Assembly: GCA_030248195.1 (NCBI GenBank)
Contig: JASAND010020532.1
Span: 1-64,000 of the forward strand
Length of the DNA: 64,000 nt
Source: Trissonchulus latispiculum
Lineage: Eukaryota > Nematoda > Enoplea > Enoplida > Ironidae
Reading direction: 5' to 3'
Shown here: piece by piece, positions 10,292 to 20,611 of the stretch
Layout of the letters: the number at the start of each line of letters is the position of its first letter
Numbering within the stretch: the first letter of the stretch is position 1
Program-made: the position numbers and the translations under genes
Notes under the pieces: generated by a model
What the model was told of the DNA's origin: nothing
What the model saw: the letters and a program-made list of their open reading frames with translations, nothing else
Database searches by the model: none

Positions 10292-13200
10292 TTATTTGGG
10301 ACGGTAGATGTTCCGGATCTCCTGCCGGCAGAGGGTACAGAAGAAGAGCCAGGCTTTCATCCTTTCTTGAGTCTGTGGAGGTTTGGGCATCTTCATGTGG
10401 ATTAGAATAGGGACATACTCAGTTTTGGTATAGGTTGCCATCAATCCTTTAGGGGATAGGGCCAGACCCCACTTGGTAGATACCATGGTGTTCATTGCTT
10501 TGGCTCTTTGGGTAAAGTAATCTTCGCTTTCCTGTGCTTGAATGCAGGGGACTAACAGGGCAATCATTACGCCAAGCACAAGCCACATTACTAGGATGGG
10601 AAAGGGTAGTGAAGTTGAACTTTTCACTTTGGCAACCGGTTTGGGCACAGGAAGTTCCTTATGTTCCTCCCTGGTGGGGATCAGGGCCGTTTCCTCCTGG
10701 GGTAGGCGCACAGTAGCGGGGACTGAGCTTGATCTTGGATGACCTTTATGAGTCGGGGCAGGGGTCTTTCTTCTGGGCGGAGGCGGAGAATCAGTTGTTC
10801 TCCTGACGGGGTGAAGGGCCTCCATTCGGGCTCGGGCAAGCAGAAATTGCTGATAAGACTCCCAACAGCGTTCCCTCTCACGCTTCAATTGCCAGGCGCG
10901 TCGTTCTTCCTTCTGTGCGCGCTTTCGTTCTTTGCTCCGGACGTCCTTCAAAAGTCTGCGGAGGAACTTGATATCCTGGGGACACAAATCGGATTCTGGG
11001 ATTACAACTTCCCCAAGGGTTTTCTTTATCTTCTTGATGACCTTCTTCTTTTTCTTTTTGCTCTTCCGGTTCTTTCGGGTCTTTATGACAGTGGGCTCAA
11101 CAGCGTTCAGGTTTATGCGGACTTCCCGATTCCGGAGTTTCTTTACAGCCGTTTCCATTTCCTCGTCCGATTCTTCCGTGACGTCTGAGGTGGAAGTTTC
11201 TTCCAAGCTATCCACCAAATCGTTGATGATTGGCTTTCTCTGTTGTGGGTTGCCTGGATTGATGAGGGTTAAAGGATCCACGTTCTCTTTGTTAGCTTGC
11301 ATCAATCTCCATGTCAGAGGTATAGATGTACTGAGGAGGTTTTCGACCCATAGATCCAACCTTCCAGCATGAGGGGATTCTTCGGGGGCTTCCAATATGT
11401 CGCTGTCGAGACAACAGTAGAATTCTTCATCGGATACTGACCTTCCAAGCCTTTTCAAGATCCTTCGGCTGATCTCATAAATTGCCTCTTGGTCAATGAT
11501 CTTGAATCTCCCTCGTTCGGGGTGTTTGATGAGATCACTGATCTGGTATTCCATCTTAGCTGGGGAATGCGACCCATCTTGAGTCATAAGGATGCTGGGA
11601 TCCAAGGCCTGTAGAAGTTCTTCTTCTGAAAGCATTTCTCCAAGTCGATCCAAGACTCTTCGAGCAAATTTCACGACAGGGCCCATCTCGACGGGGGTGA
11701 CTTCTAGTTGACTTTCAGGTCTTGATCGGGTAGGCGGCAGGTTCTGATTCTGGAATTTCGGACTCTGTTCTTCTGACTTGTCTTGATTCGTTGGTCCTTG
11801 CACTGGGACCAGCGGGGCATGAATCAGGTCCATTGCCATATTTCCTTGTGCCAGAACTTTCTGCGCACTTTGCATCACAGTAGACATATCAATCTGAGGA
11901 TTGGGTTTAGGACCTGTGAGCGCTGAATTGGGATAGGGGGAAATAGTTCCATTGCCCTGATGACTGACAATCGGCCCAATCTGCGGAGTAGGGGGCAATC
12001 CGAGTTGTATTCTGAATTCTCGCACGGCTTCTCCTAGACCAATGGCCAAGGCCTCGGAGGGAGGGACTGACTGGAATCTGGGTGCAGGACAATTCTGGGT
12101 GAAATTGTAACACCGAGGGCTTCTTCGCAATTCTCGTCCGCGTCCCAATGAGTGTCCTCGTGGCTGCTTCCTTTGCTGGTCCCTTTCGTAGGGTCCGGGA
12201 ATTCTCTTCGTTGGTACTCGGACCACTTGGGTCGTCTCGCTGGTGGACTGTTCCGAGGAACTTTCTTTTTCTAGATTCTTCTCAAGAGAGGAGGGGGGAA
12301 TTGAGGAGTCCTGGGACAGTCTTTTCTTCACCTGAGAGGGGTAACCATATTCTATGGTTCTGGGTTCTTCCAACCTATGGGTGCGGGGGTAGGTAACAGA
12401 CATTGGTTTCTGGTACATGGGCAAGGAGTACAGTTCACGGTCCAATCGCTCAGTTTCTGAATCCACGGGCTCCTTTTCTGCGTTCAGAGTGTAGGTAGAT
12501 TTCCCTTGTGTCTGTTCGATCTTGACATAGGGAGGAATGGAGAAATATTGTCCTCCCAGATCCTTGATTTCCTGTTCTAGCTGCAGGATTTGAGTGGGTA
12601 GGCTGGGATTTTCAGGCGGGAAGTAGGCAGTTTTCCTCTCCGGTTCAGCTCCAATGACTTGAACCATAGGGGGGACACTCCTCTGTTGTCTCACGTCGGC
12701 AAATCTGGATCCGTAGGGAGCATGAACAGCTTCAACAGCGTTTTTCTCTTCATTCCGGCTCCACTGAGGTTTGGGCTGAGGGTATTGCTGGTACTGTCCG
12801 GGAGGTCCATTTCTGGGAGGATATCGGTTGTCATGATTCCGGTTTATTCCATTCCCATTCTGCGGATATCGGGATTGCCCATTATTGGATCGATAGTTGT
12901 TAGGGTTCCCATTGCTGGGAGGATTGTTGTTGTAGTTATTGCGTGGGGGTCCGGGATAGTCGTTTCTGGGTCGGTAGGCTCCACCTCCAGGGGACCTACA
13001 CTCACGCTTGGAATGTCCGGCTCTTCCACAATTGAAGCATCGGAAATCGTTAGGGAAGGGAATCTTATCATTTCCTCTTCGGGGAGGAAGGGCATTCTTG
13101 GACTGTTCGGGAGAGGAGATCTTGATTCCTTTTATCTCGTTGGCAAGCACGGCCGTGCTCTGAACCAAGGAACTGATTGTGTTCAAAAGGGCGGGACCAG

Positions 13201-14011
13201 TGAGATTTGCACTTGAGACAGCTGCTTCTGGGTCCACTTCTAAAAAGGCAGGAGTTCCCTCTCCAGGGTAAACACCTTCAGCTTCTCTAGCTTTTTTGAA
13301 GGCCTGGGAATAGTCCGGCGTGTCCATTGGAACATGAGGTTTGAATTCATTCCGCAATCCAATGAGAAAGGTCTTCAGCTTGATATCTTCCAGCATACCA
13401 GGGTCTCCTCGATCTTCCCAGGCGATTCGGGCATATTTCTGCAATCGGAGAGAAAAGTCCGCGACAGACTCATGGGGCATCTGTCTGATACTGAACAGTT
13501 TGGCTGTGGCGTGCATATCCGTCATGGGAGGAATCATAACTTCTCTGAGGGCTCGTACAGAGGCTTCCCAGTCATCTTGTTGCATAGCGCCTCTGGGCAT
13601 GCATTTGAATATCTCAGCAGCTCTGCCTCTGAGAGTAGACGAGATATTCATGACCTTCTGGTAATCGTTCAGGTTGAGTCTTTGACTGAATCTCTCATAG
13701 TTGACAAGGTGATCATCAAAGTTTTCATGATCCTTTCCCGAATAGATAGGCATATCTCGGTAGGAGGCAGCGATGGCCTGATTTTGGATGCTATCGCGGA
13801 GTTGACCTAACAGGTCTTCAATGTTCCCATTAGGTGCCATAGGGGCGTGGGGGAAAACCAAGGGCATCTGGGGGTTGAAGGGAGGAGGTGCTCCACCCAC
13901 GGGACCTGGTGGCACATGTTGAGGGCCCATGTTCGGGGGTCCATTTCCATCTTCGTCAGCAGGATTGAATTGATCCATATTTTCCTCCGGGTTCGGTCGG
14001 TAGGGTCTCAA
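10292..14011 (-). CDS. gag: Gag-like polyprotein ending in an envelope signal/N-terminus
   Basis: A 1239-aa ORF starting about 115 bp downstream of the primer-binding-like site. Residues 80-240 resemble a gag capsid domain, including an ESVADFSLRLQKYAR helix and FLIGLR. Residues 325-338 are a CCHC zinc knuckle (CFNCGRAGHSKREC), followed by Asn/Pro-rich and then charged, Lys/Arg-rich regions to about residue 1090. The C-terminus holds a hydrophobic segment (about 1135-1155) that fits an envelope signal peptide or anchor, then about 80 residues resembling the start of an F-type envelope ectodomain. The ORF then stops. No protease or reverse transcriptase lies in it. Length is far above a normal gag, so fusion with other modules is likely. 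Confidence 0.8.
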   Translation of the reverse strand: MRPYRPNPEENMDQFNPADEDGNGPPNMGPQHVPPGPVGGAPPPFNPQMPLVFPHAPMAPNGNIEDLLGQLRDSIQNQAIAASYRDMPIYSGKDHENFDDHLVNYERFSQRLNLNDYQKVMNISSTLRGRAAEIFKCMPRGAMQQDDWEASVRALREVMIPPMTDMHATAKLFSIRQMPHESVADFSLRLQKYARIAWEDRGDPGMLEDIKLKTFLIGLRNEFKPHVPMDTPDYSQAFKKAREAEGVYPGEGTPAFLEVDPEAAVSSANLTGPALLNTISSLVQSTAVLANEIKGIKISSPEQSKNALPPRRGNDKIPFPNDFRCFNCGRAGHSKRECRSPGGGAYRPRNDYPGPPRNNYNNNPPSNGNPNNYRSNNGQSRYPQNGNGINRNHDNRYPPRNGPPGQYQQYPQPKPQWSRNEEKNAVEAVHAPYGSRFADVRQQRSVPPMVQVIGAEPERKTAYFPPENPSLPTQILQLEQEIKDLGGQYFSIPPYVKIEQTQGKSTYTLNAEKEPVDSETERLDRELYSLPMYQKPMSVTYPRTHRLEEPRTIEYGYPSQVKKRLSQDSSIPPSSLEKNLEKESSSEQSTSETTQVVRVPTKRIPGPYERDQQRKQPRGHSLGRGRELRRSPRCYNFTQNCPAPRFQSVPPSEALAIGLGEAVREFRIQLGLPPTPQIGPIVSHQGNGTISPYPNSALTGPKPNPQIDMSTVMQSAQKVLAQGNMAMDLIHAPLVPVQGPTNQDKSEEQSPKFQNQNLPPTRSRPESQLEVTPVEMGPVVKFARRVLDRLGEMLSEEELLQALDPSILMTQDGSHSPAKMEYQISDLIKHPERGRFKIIDQEAIYEISRRILKRLGRSVSDEEFYCCLDSDILEAPEESPHAGRLDLWVENLLSTSIPLTWRLMQANKENVDPLTLINPGNPQQRKPIINDLVDSLEETSTSDVTEESDEEMETAVKKLRNREVRINLNAVEPTVIKTRKNRKSKKKKKKVIKKIKKTLGEVVIPESDLCPQDIKFLRRLLKDVRSKERKRAQKEERRAWQLKRERERCWESYQQFLLARARMEALHPVRRTTDSPPPPRRKTPAPTHKGHPRSSSVPATVRLPQEETALIPTREEHKELPVPKPVAKVKSSTSLPFPILVMWLVLGVMIALLVPCIQAQESEDYFTQRAKAMNTMVSTKWGLALSPKGLMATYTKTEYVPILIHMKMPKPPQTQERMKAWLFFCTLCRQEIRNIYRPK

Positions 14012-14124
14012 TTGATTCCTTGATAGGGTTAAAGTTGATCCTCGTTTGATCTTAATGATGAAATCGTAGGGTCGTGATGTTTCCTCACTGGTAGGATTTC
14101 CAACAGGATTGTCTTCGCAGGAAT

Positions 14125-14143
14125 GTCCTCACTGGGGGCTCCA
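14125..14143 (-). promoter_or_regulatory. Candidate primer-binding site
   Basis: The minus strand reads TGGAGCCCCCAGTGAGGAC, starting 16 nt inside the LTR end and about 115 nt before gag. TGG is what a tRNA 3' CCA end would pair with. The tRNA was not identified. Confidence 0.5.
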
Positions 14144-14159
14144 ACTTTTCTGTTTACCG

Positions 14160-15154
14160 TGTAATGAACTGAGTTGGATTAAATGAGAAATTGGCTTGAT
14201 TTGATTCGATTTCAAGAAATGGGGTCGTGTTAGGCTGCTAGGTTCAGTTACACGGAAGGTCAGCGCGTTTGTCTGATTAGACAAACTTAGGTACCAGATT
14301 CCCGAAAGGTAGTTTGCCAAAATCGGGGATCTCTACAGCCAACCTGTTAGGGGTATAGTCGTGAGTTCGTTTAGATAGGGGTCGTTAGGTTGATCGCAGC
14401 AGGATTCAATCCAACAATATGATCGCAACAGGATCGTTTTCAGCAGCAAGATCGCAACAGGATCTGATTCAGCAGCAAGATCTCGACAGGATCTAGTTCA
14501 GCAATAAGATCGCAGCAGGATCTGACTCAGCAAGGCTGTTCCTAACTAAGTCTGGATGAGTACACAGTAATTTATTAACAAACAACAGGGTTAGATATGC
14601 TTTAAGAATAATAACGGTAATGACAGCAAAATTATCAAACAGGGGTCACTGGACAATTAATATTCACTGCAATTATTAACAATATCTGATCAAGGTACAA
14701 GGTACCAGGGTTGCCAACTCTTTTGATAGATTAATACTTTTAAATTGACCGATATTAGGGGAAGACTAATTATTAACAATTCGAAGACGGATTCTTTCTT
14801 TCTTCCTTCTTCTCTTACTATAACTAACAGGGACTAAGCTTCACTCTAACCTAACCTTGGGTTCCTCTTCTTCAGGTATTGATTACAGGGTACTGTCAGG
14901 TACAGTGTGTACGCGTGAGTTGTGTATGTTAAATTAGCTTCCTTATCCGTCTAATCACAAAATAAACTAATCAACAGTTAACTGATAATTAATTAAAGTT
15001 AAAATTATTACACTTCTGTTCCGGGAATGGGTGAGCGGGCTTAGATCTGGTATTAAAGACTCTCAAGGAATCCCACAGATCTAAGGCGGCTATCGGACGG
15101 TGGAGAGTACAAACACAGGGGTCGGTCTAGGCGGGGAGTTACCAGGAGATGCCA
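14160..15154 (-). repeat. 5' LTR of the minus-strand retroelement
   Basis: This 995-bp block begins TGGCATCTCC and ends CATTACA on the minus strand (TG...CA ends) and is repeated, in the other orientation and at the same length, at 26348-27342. The gag ORF and a TGG primer-binding-like site follow its inner end, which fixes the direction. It carries a 31-bp tandem array and an AATAAA-type signal (gttaataaattactg). Confidence 0.85.
14393..14534 (-). repeat. 31-bp tandem array inside the LTR
   Basis: About five degenerate units of a GATC-x-CAACAGGATC-type motif spaced about 31 bp apart. They are also present in the 27.0-kb LTR. Possibly an enhancer-like array; the function is inferred only. 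Confidence 0.8.
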
Positions 15155-15171
15155 GACTTATAATTTAGAAA

Positions 15172-16599
15172 ATGAACAACCTGAACGCTGCTGCCGTTCA
15201 TCACAGCTCTTTGGAGCAGCTCCGGAGACTATCCCTCTTCCAGCTCCCCTATCGTCCTGACCACCCCGGAAATCACCTCTACTTCCGGAGTGATTGTGAG
15301 GATTTCCCCCTGCTGTCAAATTTTGCCAAAGTCAAGGGCAAGGATGCCGAAGGAAAGCCGATTATGATTCGGCATTGGAACCGAGAACCGAGAACCGGAA
15401 CGGCTGAGAACCTCTATCAGGGGATCTTGGCCCTGCTCACTGGATCCTTCTCCGTGGGCCACAAGATCCTCAAAAGCGACAGTGGGAAGTATGCCAAGCA
15501 GATGTCACATCAGGACATCAACCTGATCCGCCTGCTCCCTAACCCGGAGCATCACTATCCCTTCAAGACCCTCCTAATGGGGGGTATCCTTTTTGCGAAG
15601 TACTCAATCCCCATGTTCAGGGATGAGTTGATGGCCACCCAAGATCGGCGCCTCATGGAGGCTACGAAGGACCGGTTTTGGGGCGTCTACGAGTCCCTTT
15701 TCAACATCAGAATCATGGAAGCCCAAACTTCCAAGAAGGAGATGGACGAGACCATCGCTCGTCATTCAGAATCGAACGAAGCTGCCAACATGCTTGGGCA
15801 GTTGTTGGAATTCCTCCGGGTCTATTTAAAGGATCCGGAGGGCATCTATACTGTGCGCCCCCGAGTCGCCATTGTTGGAGGGTGCGCCCTCCGAAATCAG
15901 CAGGTTGTGGCCGTCCTCAAGGAGATCGCCGGAACATCGGATCCCTTGATGTTCCCCATCATGCGAGCCACGCCTGTCCGCTGTCTACGGGTGGCAACCG
16001 CCATCCGTAGCCCTCTCCTCTCCCGGATCATTGTCGTCCCTGAAATTGATGCCTCCCGGCCAAAGGGAAACACCCAAGAAGAAAAGGATAAGGCTACCAA
16101 CCAGCTTTATCTGGATGAAGCTATGAAGCTTCACTATGAGGTCACTGATGTGGCTCCCTACCGGGAGTCAATACCGATGATCAGGGCCCTCCCAACCATC
16201 GTCTACGTGCCCAACAGTGTGGACCCTGTGAAGACCCTGAAGCGGCACGAGGCCTGGGCCGGACTCATCTGGGGATGTTACACGTTCCAAGATGATGGTC
16301 CTCATTTCCGGCCTCAGGACCCCGTGGCCATACCCACTGGACATGTGTATGCCCTGACCGCCGAATCCCAACGGCGCCTGATGGAATCCTGGACCGCTAC
16401 TTCACTGAAGCGAGTCCCTCTGTCGGTGTACCTCAGCAAACGCCCCCACCGAGATTCCCCCATCTACCGTTCGAAACACTCCGAGTCCCAAGAGAAGCCC
16501 CGGCGCCGTCCCCTCCCAAAGAAGAGATCTCCCCCAGTCCAGTCTTTAATGTCCCTGTCCCTCTCCGGACCGCCCCCCAAAAGATATCGGCGTCATTAG
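15172..16599 (+). CDS. Retroelement ORF3, unknown 475-aa protein (plus copy)
   Basis: Intact second copy of ORF3. It differs from the minus copy at only a few residues, mainly a short change around residue 71 (two extra residues) and single substitutions such as Ser to Asn near residue 200. The similarity implies recent duplication, selection or gene conversion. It has the same basic tail, rich in Arg/Lys/Pro. Only 17 bp separate its ATG from the edge of the inserted minus-strand LTR, so its normal upstream RNA leader is cut off; a short acceptor-like ATAATTTAG precedes the ATG. No known domain recognised. Confidence 0.75.
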   Translation: MNNLNAAAVHHSSLEQLRRLSLFQLPYRPDHPGNHLYFRSDCEDFPLLSNFAKVKGKDAEGKPIMIRHWNREPRTGTAENLYQGILALLTGSFSVGHKILKSDSGKYAKQMSHQDINLIRLLPNPEHHYPFKTLLMGGILFAKYSIPMFRDELMATQDRRLMEATKDRFWGVYESLFNIRIMEAQTSKKEMDETIARHSESNEAANMLGQLLEFLRVYLKDPEGIYTVRPRVAIVGGCALRNQQVVAVLKEIAGTSDPLMFPIMRATPVRCLRVATAIRSPLLSRIIVVPEIDASRPKGNTQEEKDKATNQLYLDEAMKLHYEVTDVAPYRESIPMIRALPTIVYVPNSVDPVKTLKRHEAWAGLIWGCYTFQDDGPHFRPQDPVAIPTGHVYALTAESQRRLMESWTATSLKRVPLSVYLSKRPHRDSPIYRSKHSESQEKPRRRPLPKKRSPPVQSLMSLSLSGPPPKRYRRH

Positions 16600-16978
16600 A
16601 GACTGTTGTCAGATGTGGCTGTGATAATTGTATTATACTGTAGTATGTACTTATACTGTTTGTTACTGTATGGAAATGTATACGAAGGTGCAATTTATGC
16701 TTTTATGCGCCTCCTAAGCTGGATAATTTTGAGTCATTTATCGTGAAATTATGATAATCATAACTGCAACAATAATCATAACTGCACTAGCAACTTATTT
16801 CGAAATAACTAGTTGACGGAATTATCGTTGGATATCCATGACTGGGTACGTCAGGATGTGCAACATAATACACACGACACGACGCAACATTAATCTGATG
16901 CATTAGTGTTCTCACATCTTGGAATTCTTATAACATTAATCTGTTGCATTAATGTTTCCACCTGTTTTCAGGACAAAG
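16600..16978 (+). other. ORF3-ORF4 spacer with direct repeats and splice acceptor
   Basis: No gene. Two copies of an approximately 25-bp repeat (at about 16886 and 16932) precede a polypyrimidine tract ending in CAG at 16971, just before the ORF4 ATG at 16979. This suggests ORF4 is translated from a spliced RNA. Confidence 0.6.
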
Positions 16979-18247
16979 ATGGCCAACTTTCCCCCATCAA
17001 GAGAATACGTTCCCGAGCCTCTTCCTGTAGAGGTTAATGGAGGGTCAGCCCCCCTGCCAACTCAGCGAAATCGAATGCAGGAAGCACTCACGGAGTGGGG
17101 CATTTACTCCCTCACTACAGATCCTAGTCAAGGTCATCGGTCCCGAGCCCCAGTCCCACGGGCGGGACCCTGCCCCCCTGTTAACCCTGCGCCCTGTCCA
17201 GGGTACAGACCACCTACCGGCCCCCCGTCTGCTCTTGCCCCCGCCATCTGCCCAGAGTGCAAAGTTCCTTTCGCCCTACCTGGCCAGAAGAAAGCTGCTA
17301 CCAGCTGCAGCGTCAAAGTTCCCCATCAGCTGGGCCAGTATACCGAACTGGCCAACCTCAACGACAATCCTCACCATGAACCACAGTTCTATCAGGCTGA
17401 AAATCTCCTGAAGATGTTCCCTAAGAAGGATCCTTATCCTTCTTTCGTCTACTATCCGGGTAGTAAGGTCAGGTTTGATGATGCTGGCCTACGGATGCGG
17501 CACACCAAAATCCATCAGGACACCGCCGTCAGCCTCCATCCAGATGTCACTGTGCAGGACCACGTGCAGGCAGCGTTTCGTGCGTTTTCCTGCCTCACAT
17601 ACAAGCACCAGGATTCCGACGGCGACCGTGCCCTCTACGCCTTCGGCCTTGAGAATCTCCGACAGGAGATTCTACAGATTGTCAACGACCCGAATTTCAA
17701 GAATCCCTGCCCGACGTATCCCCCTCCACCGTTCGGACCCGAGCCCAACTATCCGACCCGAAAGGACGATCACGTCTCAGTTCCTTCACCCCCCAAGTCC
17801 CCAAACCAGGCCTTTTTAGAGGGTGAGGAAAGGGATATAAAACAGGAACCGGAATCTGAATCCGACGCCCAACCCTCATCCCTTTTCTCCATCGAATGGC
17901 AGAATAAGACGCCACCTGCGTCTCTCCTCACCGAAGGACAGGACAAGACGCCTGCTTCCATCCTCAAAGAGGCGCGTGCCCTCAAGAATCGCCTGGATAA
18001 CAATACCATCACTCCTCAGGAGTATAGCCAACAAATCGAAGAGCTACGGCTCTTTTGTCAGGCCAAGAATTATGCAGAATATGAGGCTCAGATGGCCAAG
18101 GCCACCTCCGAAGGAGCCAAGGAATTCACCCTGCCAGTGTGTCCGAGCCACGACACCATCACTTTCTGGCAAATGGAGGATTATTTAGCTTGCCTCCTGG
18201 ACTCCCCCTGCCCTTCTGACAATGAAGACTATGAGTACCCCCTCTAA
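16979..18247 (+). CDS. Retroelement ORF4, full-length proline-rich protein
   Basis: An unrecognised protein of about 422 residues. The first 90 residues are Pro-rich. Residues near 90-95 contain CPEC (possible half of a zinc-binding site). A central part with aromatic and charged residues (for example FVYYPGSKVRFDD) looks folded. The last 150 residues are acidic and Ser/Pro-rich with a helical segment (QEYSQQIEELRLFCQAKN). Start chosen at the ATG after the CAG acceptor; an in-frame ATG at 16952 overlaps the polypyrimidine tract. The central domain is missing in the left copy. Accessory or regulatory role is guesswork. Confidence 0.65.
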   Translation: MANFPPSREYVPEPLPVEVNGGSAPLPTQRNRMQEALTEWGIYSLTTDPSQGHRSRAPVPRAGPCPPVNPAPCPGYRPPTGPPSALAPAICPECKVPFALPGQKKAATSCSVKVPHQLGQYTELANLNDNPHHEPQFYQAENLLKMFPKKDPYPSFVYYPGSKVRFDDAGLRMRHTKIHQDTAVSLHPDVTVQDHVQAAFRAFSCLTYKHQDSDGDRALYAFGLENLRQEILQIVNDPNFKNPCPTYPPPPFGPEPNYPTRKDDHVSVPSPPKSPNQAFLEGEERDIKQEPESESDAQPSSLFSIEWQNKTPPASLLTEGQDKTPASILKEARALKNRLDNNTITPQEYSQQIEELRLFCQAKNYAEYEAQMAKATSEGAKEFTLPVCPSHDTITFWQMEDYLACLLDSPCPSDNEDYEYPL

Positions 18248-18763
18248 CAGGAGTACCCCCCCTCTAACACTCCCCTAACAGTGCAGTTATGGAACTTTGT
18301 AAATATTGATAATCCAAAAAATCTATAAAAAGTAATATTCGAAAATATACAAAAAAATAACATATATAAAACTCAAAAATATATTTGTTTAACTTTTGTG
18401 TGCTTTTGTACTTTTGTACTTATTGTGCCTTTTTGTAAAGCGTAATTATTTGTATAATGTTTCACATGCGTGTAGAGTTTACCTATTTGTAAAACTCAAC
18501 TGTTTAAAGACACAAAACAGACAACCTTCAGAAAATCAAAAAAGGGTATTATGACTGATCTCTATGATATTGTATTTTTGTACAGAGTATTCACATTTGT
18601 CTTTTGTATAGACTTTTGTCACCACTGTTTGTATAGAGTAGCTTATTATATTTTTGTTTCTTATTATTGCTGTCCTTTTGACTAGTATGACATGTGGAAG
18701 TTCTGGTCGTGAATTTAGAACCCTGAATGAGACGGTTGGCACCCAGAATCACTAGACCGAATG

Positions 18764-19707
18764 TATATATGTCGTAGTAATTTCTGTACTCAGTAAGTAC
18801 TGTATTTACTGACTGATTTCAGTAAATACGGTATTTACTAGTAAGAATGGTATTTTCTTTAAACGTCCTATCTTTACACGTAAATTCCGTTTTTACTGAA
18901 ACTCGTCCAGTAAATACTGTATTTTCTAGTAAATTCTGTATTTTGCCTTAAACGCCTTTGTGTTTGTGTGTGGCTAGGGATACAAAGGGCATGCGGACTT
19001 CACACTTAAACTCAAAAGATAGGTCATACATAATCACAATATGTGCAAAGGGGGTGCACGAAAATAAACTTCAGAAGTTAAATATATAAATTAATATACA
19101 AAATTACAAAATACTTTAATGTTAATACAGTTAACATACTAGAACATTATTGCAGACATCTTAATTAAAGATACACTATGTGGAATAAGTTTTGTTCACT
19201 TTAAATTTTAAAGCAGATATTTGTGGTTTTAAATTATGTAGGAAAGTAAGTAGGTTTAAAACCATTATGTAACTTATTAATTTTTAATTAATCGTGACTC
19301 TTAATGAACAGATAATGCAATAAATATCTGTTAGGTTTTTGTTGAAAACTGCTTCAAAACTATTTTAATTTTGTAAACTAGTATATTTGAATTCTGAAGT
19401 TTCTTTTCGTGCACCCCCTTTGAACATATTGTGATTATGTATGACCTATCTTTTTACTTTAAGTGTGACGTCGGCATGCCCTTTGTATCCCTAGCCACAC
19501 ACAAACACAAAGGTGTTTAAAGCAAAATACAGAAGTTACTAGAAAATACAGTATTTACTGGACGAGTTTCAGTAAAAATGGTATTTACGTGCAAAGATAG
19601 GACGTTTAAAGAAAATACCATTCTTACTAGTAAATACCGTATTTACTGAATTGGGTCAGTAAATACAGTATTTACTGAATACAGAAATTACTACGACATA
19701 TATATAT
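18764..19707. mobile_element. Non-autonomous DNA transposon (MITE) with about 330-bp inverted repeats
   Basis: Ends are TATATATGTCGTAGTAATTT and its inverted copy. The terminal inverted repeats are full of CAGTAAATAC-type units and extend about 330 bp each. The central part (about 19080-19400) has no ORF. The equivalent place in the left arm (about 2495-2515) is uninterrupted, giving an empty site in a TA-rich target. A TA duplication (Tc1/mariner type) fits but is ambiguous in the AT run. Confidence 0.8.
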
Positions 19708-20268
19708 ATTCTCAGTAAGGATTCGAATCTCCCGATATCTTTTATGATGCGCCTGTTTGTAAATATCGTTTTTGTGTACTTTCATGTGTCATGATTATGT
19801 TGTATCTATTAACTGTTAGCCTGTGCGACTCCCATACGCTTGTGACGGTTCAAAGTTTTAAAAAAAGATCCAATAGCGAAACCCAAGGACTTTCGAAAAC
19901 CTTGATCATTTTGTAATCCCTAGTCTTAGCCCCGTAAGCACGAGGAGGAATTCTGTTGGAATGGACTTATTATAGCAATTGTGTAGTTTGATATCCTCTG
20001 TTATGTTGTGTGTTCGTATTATCGGTATTTTGATTTGCAGTATGACGAGGTAGCGGATAAGTTTCGATTTCGAAAAAAGACATTGTCAGAGCGTCGTCAG
20101 TCTGGTGAACGGAATCACAACACTGAAATAGATTTTAGAAGTTTTGTTGCTAGATTGTAGTTGATATTGTGTTTAATGGAGGTTATAATGATATGATGAT
20201 GTTAGTTTGCAGCTATATGATGACGGGAATAGTAAAGGAACGACCGATATTTAGTCTTAAGGTTTTTG

Positions 20269-20530
20269 AAGCTGTAAGAGCCGGGTGCCTCTAAGAAAGT
20301 AAAGGTAATCAATAGTGAAGGATATACGAAAACGAGCTCGAGTCGAAATGCTGTAAGAGCCGGGTGCGCTCTAAGAAAGTAAAGGTAATCAATAGTGAAG
20401 GATATACGAAAAACGTGCTCGAGTCTAAATGCTGTAAGAGCCGGGTGCGCTCTGGGAAACAAAATCCCCTGATGTAAGGTACTTCGAAACTGGTTAAGTT
20501 GTTTGATGCTGTCGGAGCCGGGTGAGCTCC
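20269..20530. repeat. Four spaced GAGCCGGG motifs
   Basis: Inverted counterpart of the left-arm motif array: gctgtaagagccgggtgc at about 20269, 20349 and 20431, and a variant at 20507, about 80 bp apart. The left arm has three copies. Confidence 0.8.
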
Positions 20531-20611
20531 AAGAAAGAATTAGGATTTAGAGTTAGAATAGAGTTAAGTCTGAAGTAGTCAAGAAGGGCCAAGGAAGGCT
20601 AACGGAGAAGT

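Larger units (their letters stand above)
1..15154 (-). mobile_element. Giant LTR retroelement, minus-strand copy (3' part beyond window)
   Basis: Read on the minus strand the order is LTR (15154-14160), primer-binding-like site, gag-like ORF, envelope/protease ORF, ORF3, ORF4, then a long non-coding 3' region that leaves the window at position 1. The 3' LTR is therefore not seen. No reverse transcriptase, RNase H or integrase motif was found, so the copy looks non-autonomous or has lost pol. Its flank at 15155 is the interior of a second, plus-strand copy of the same family, which points to nested insertion. Confidence 0.7.
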
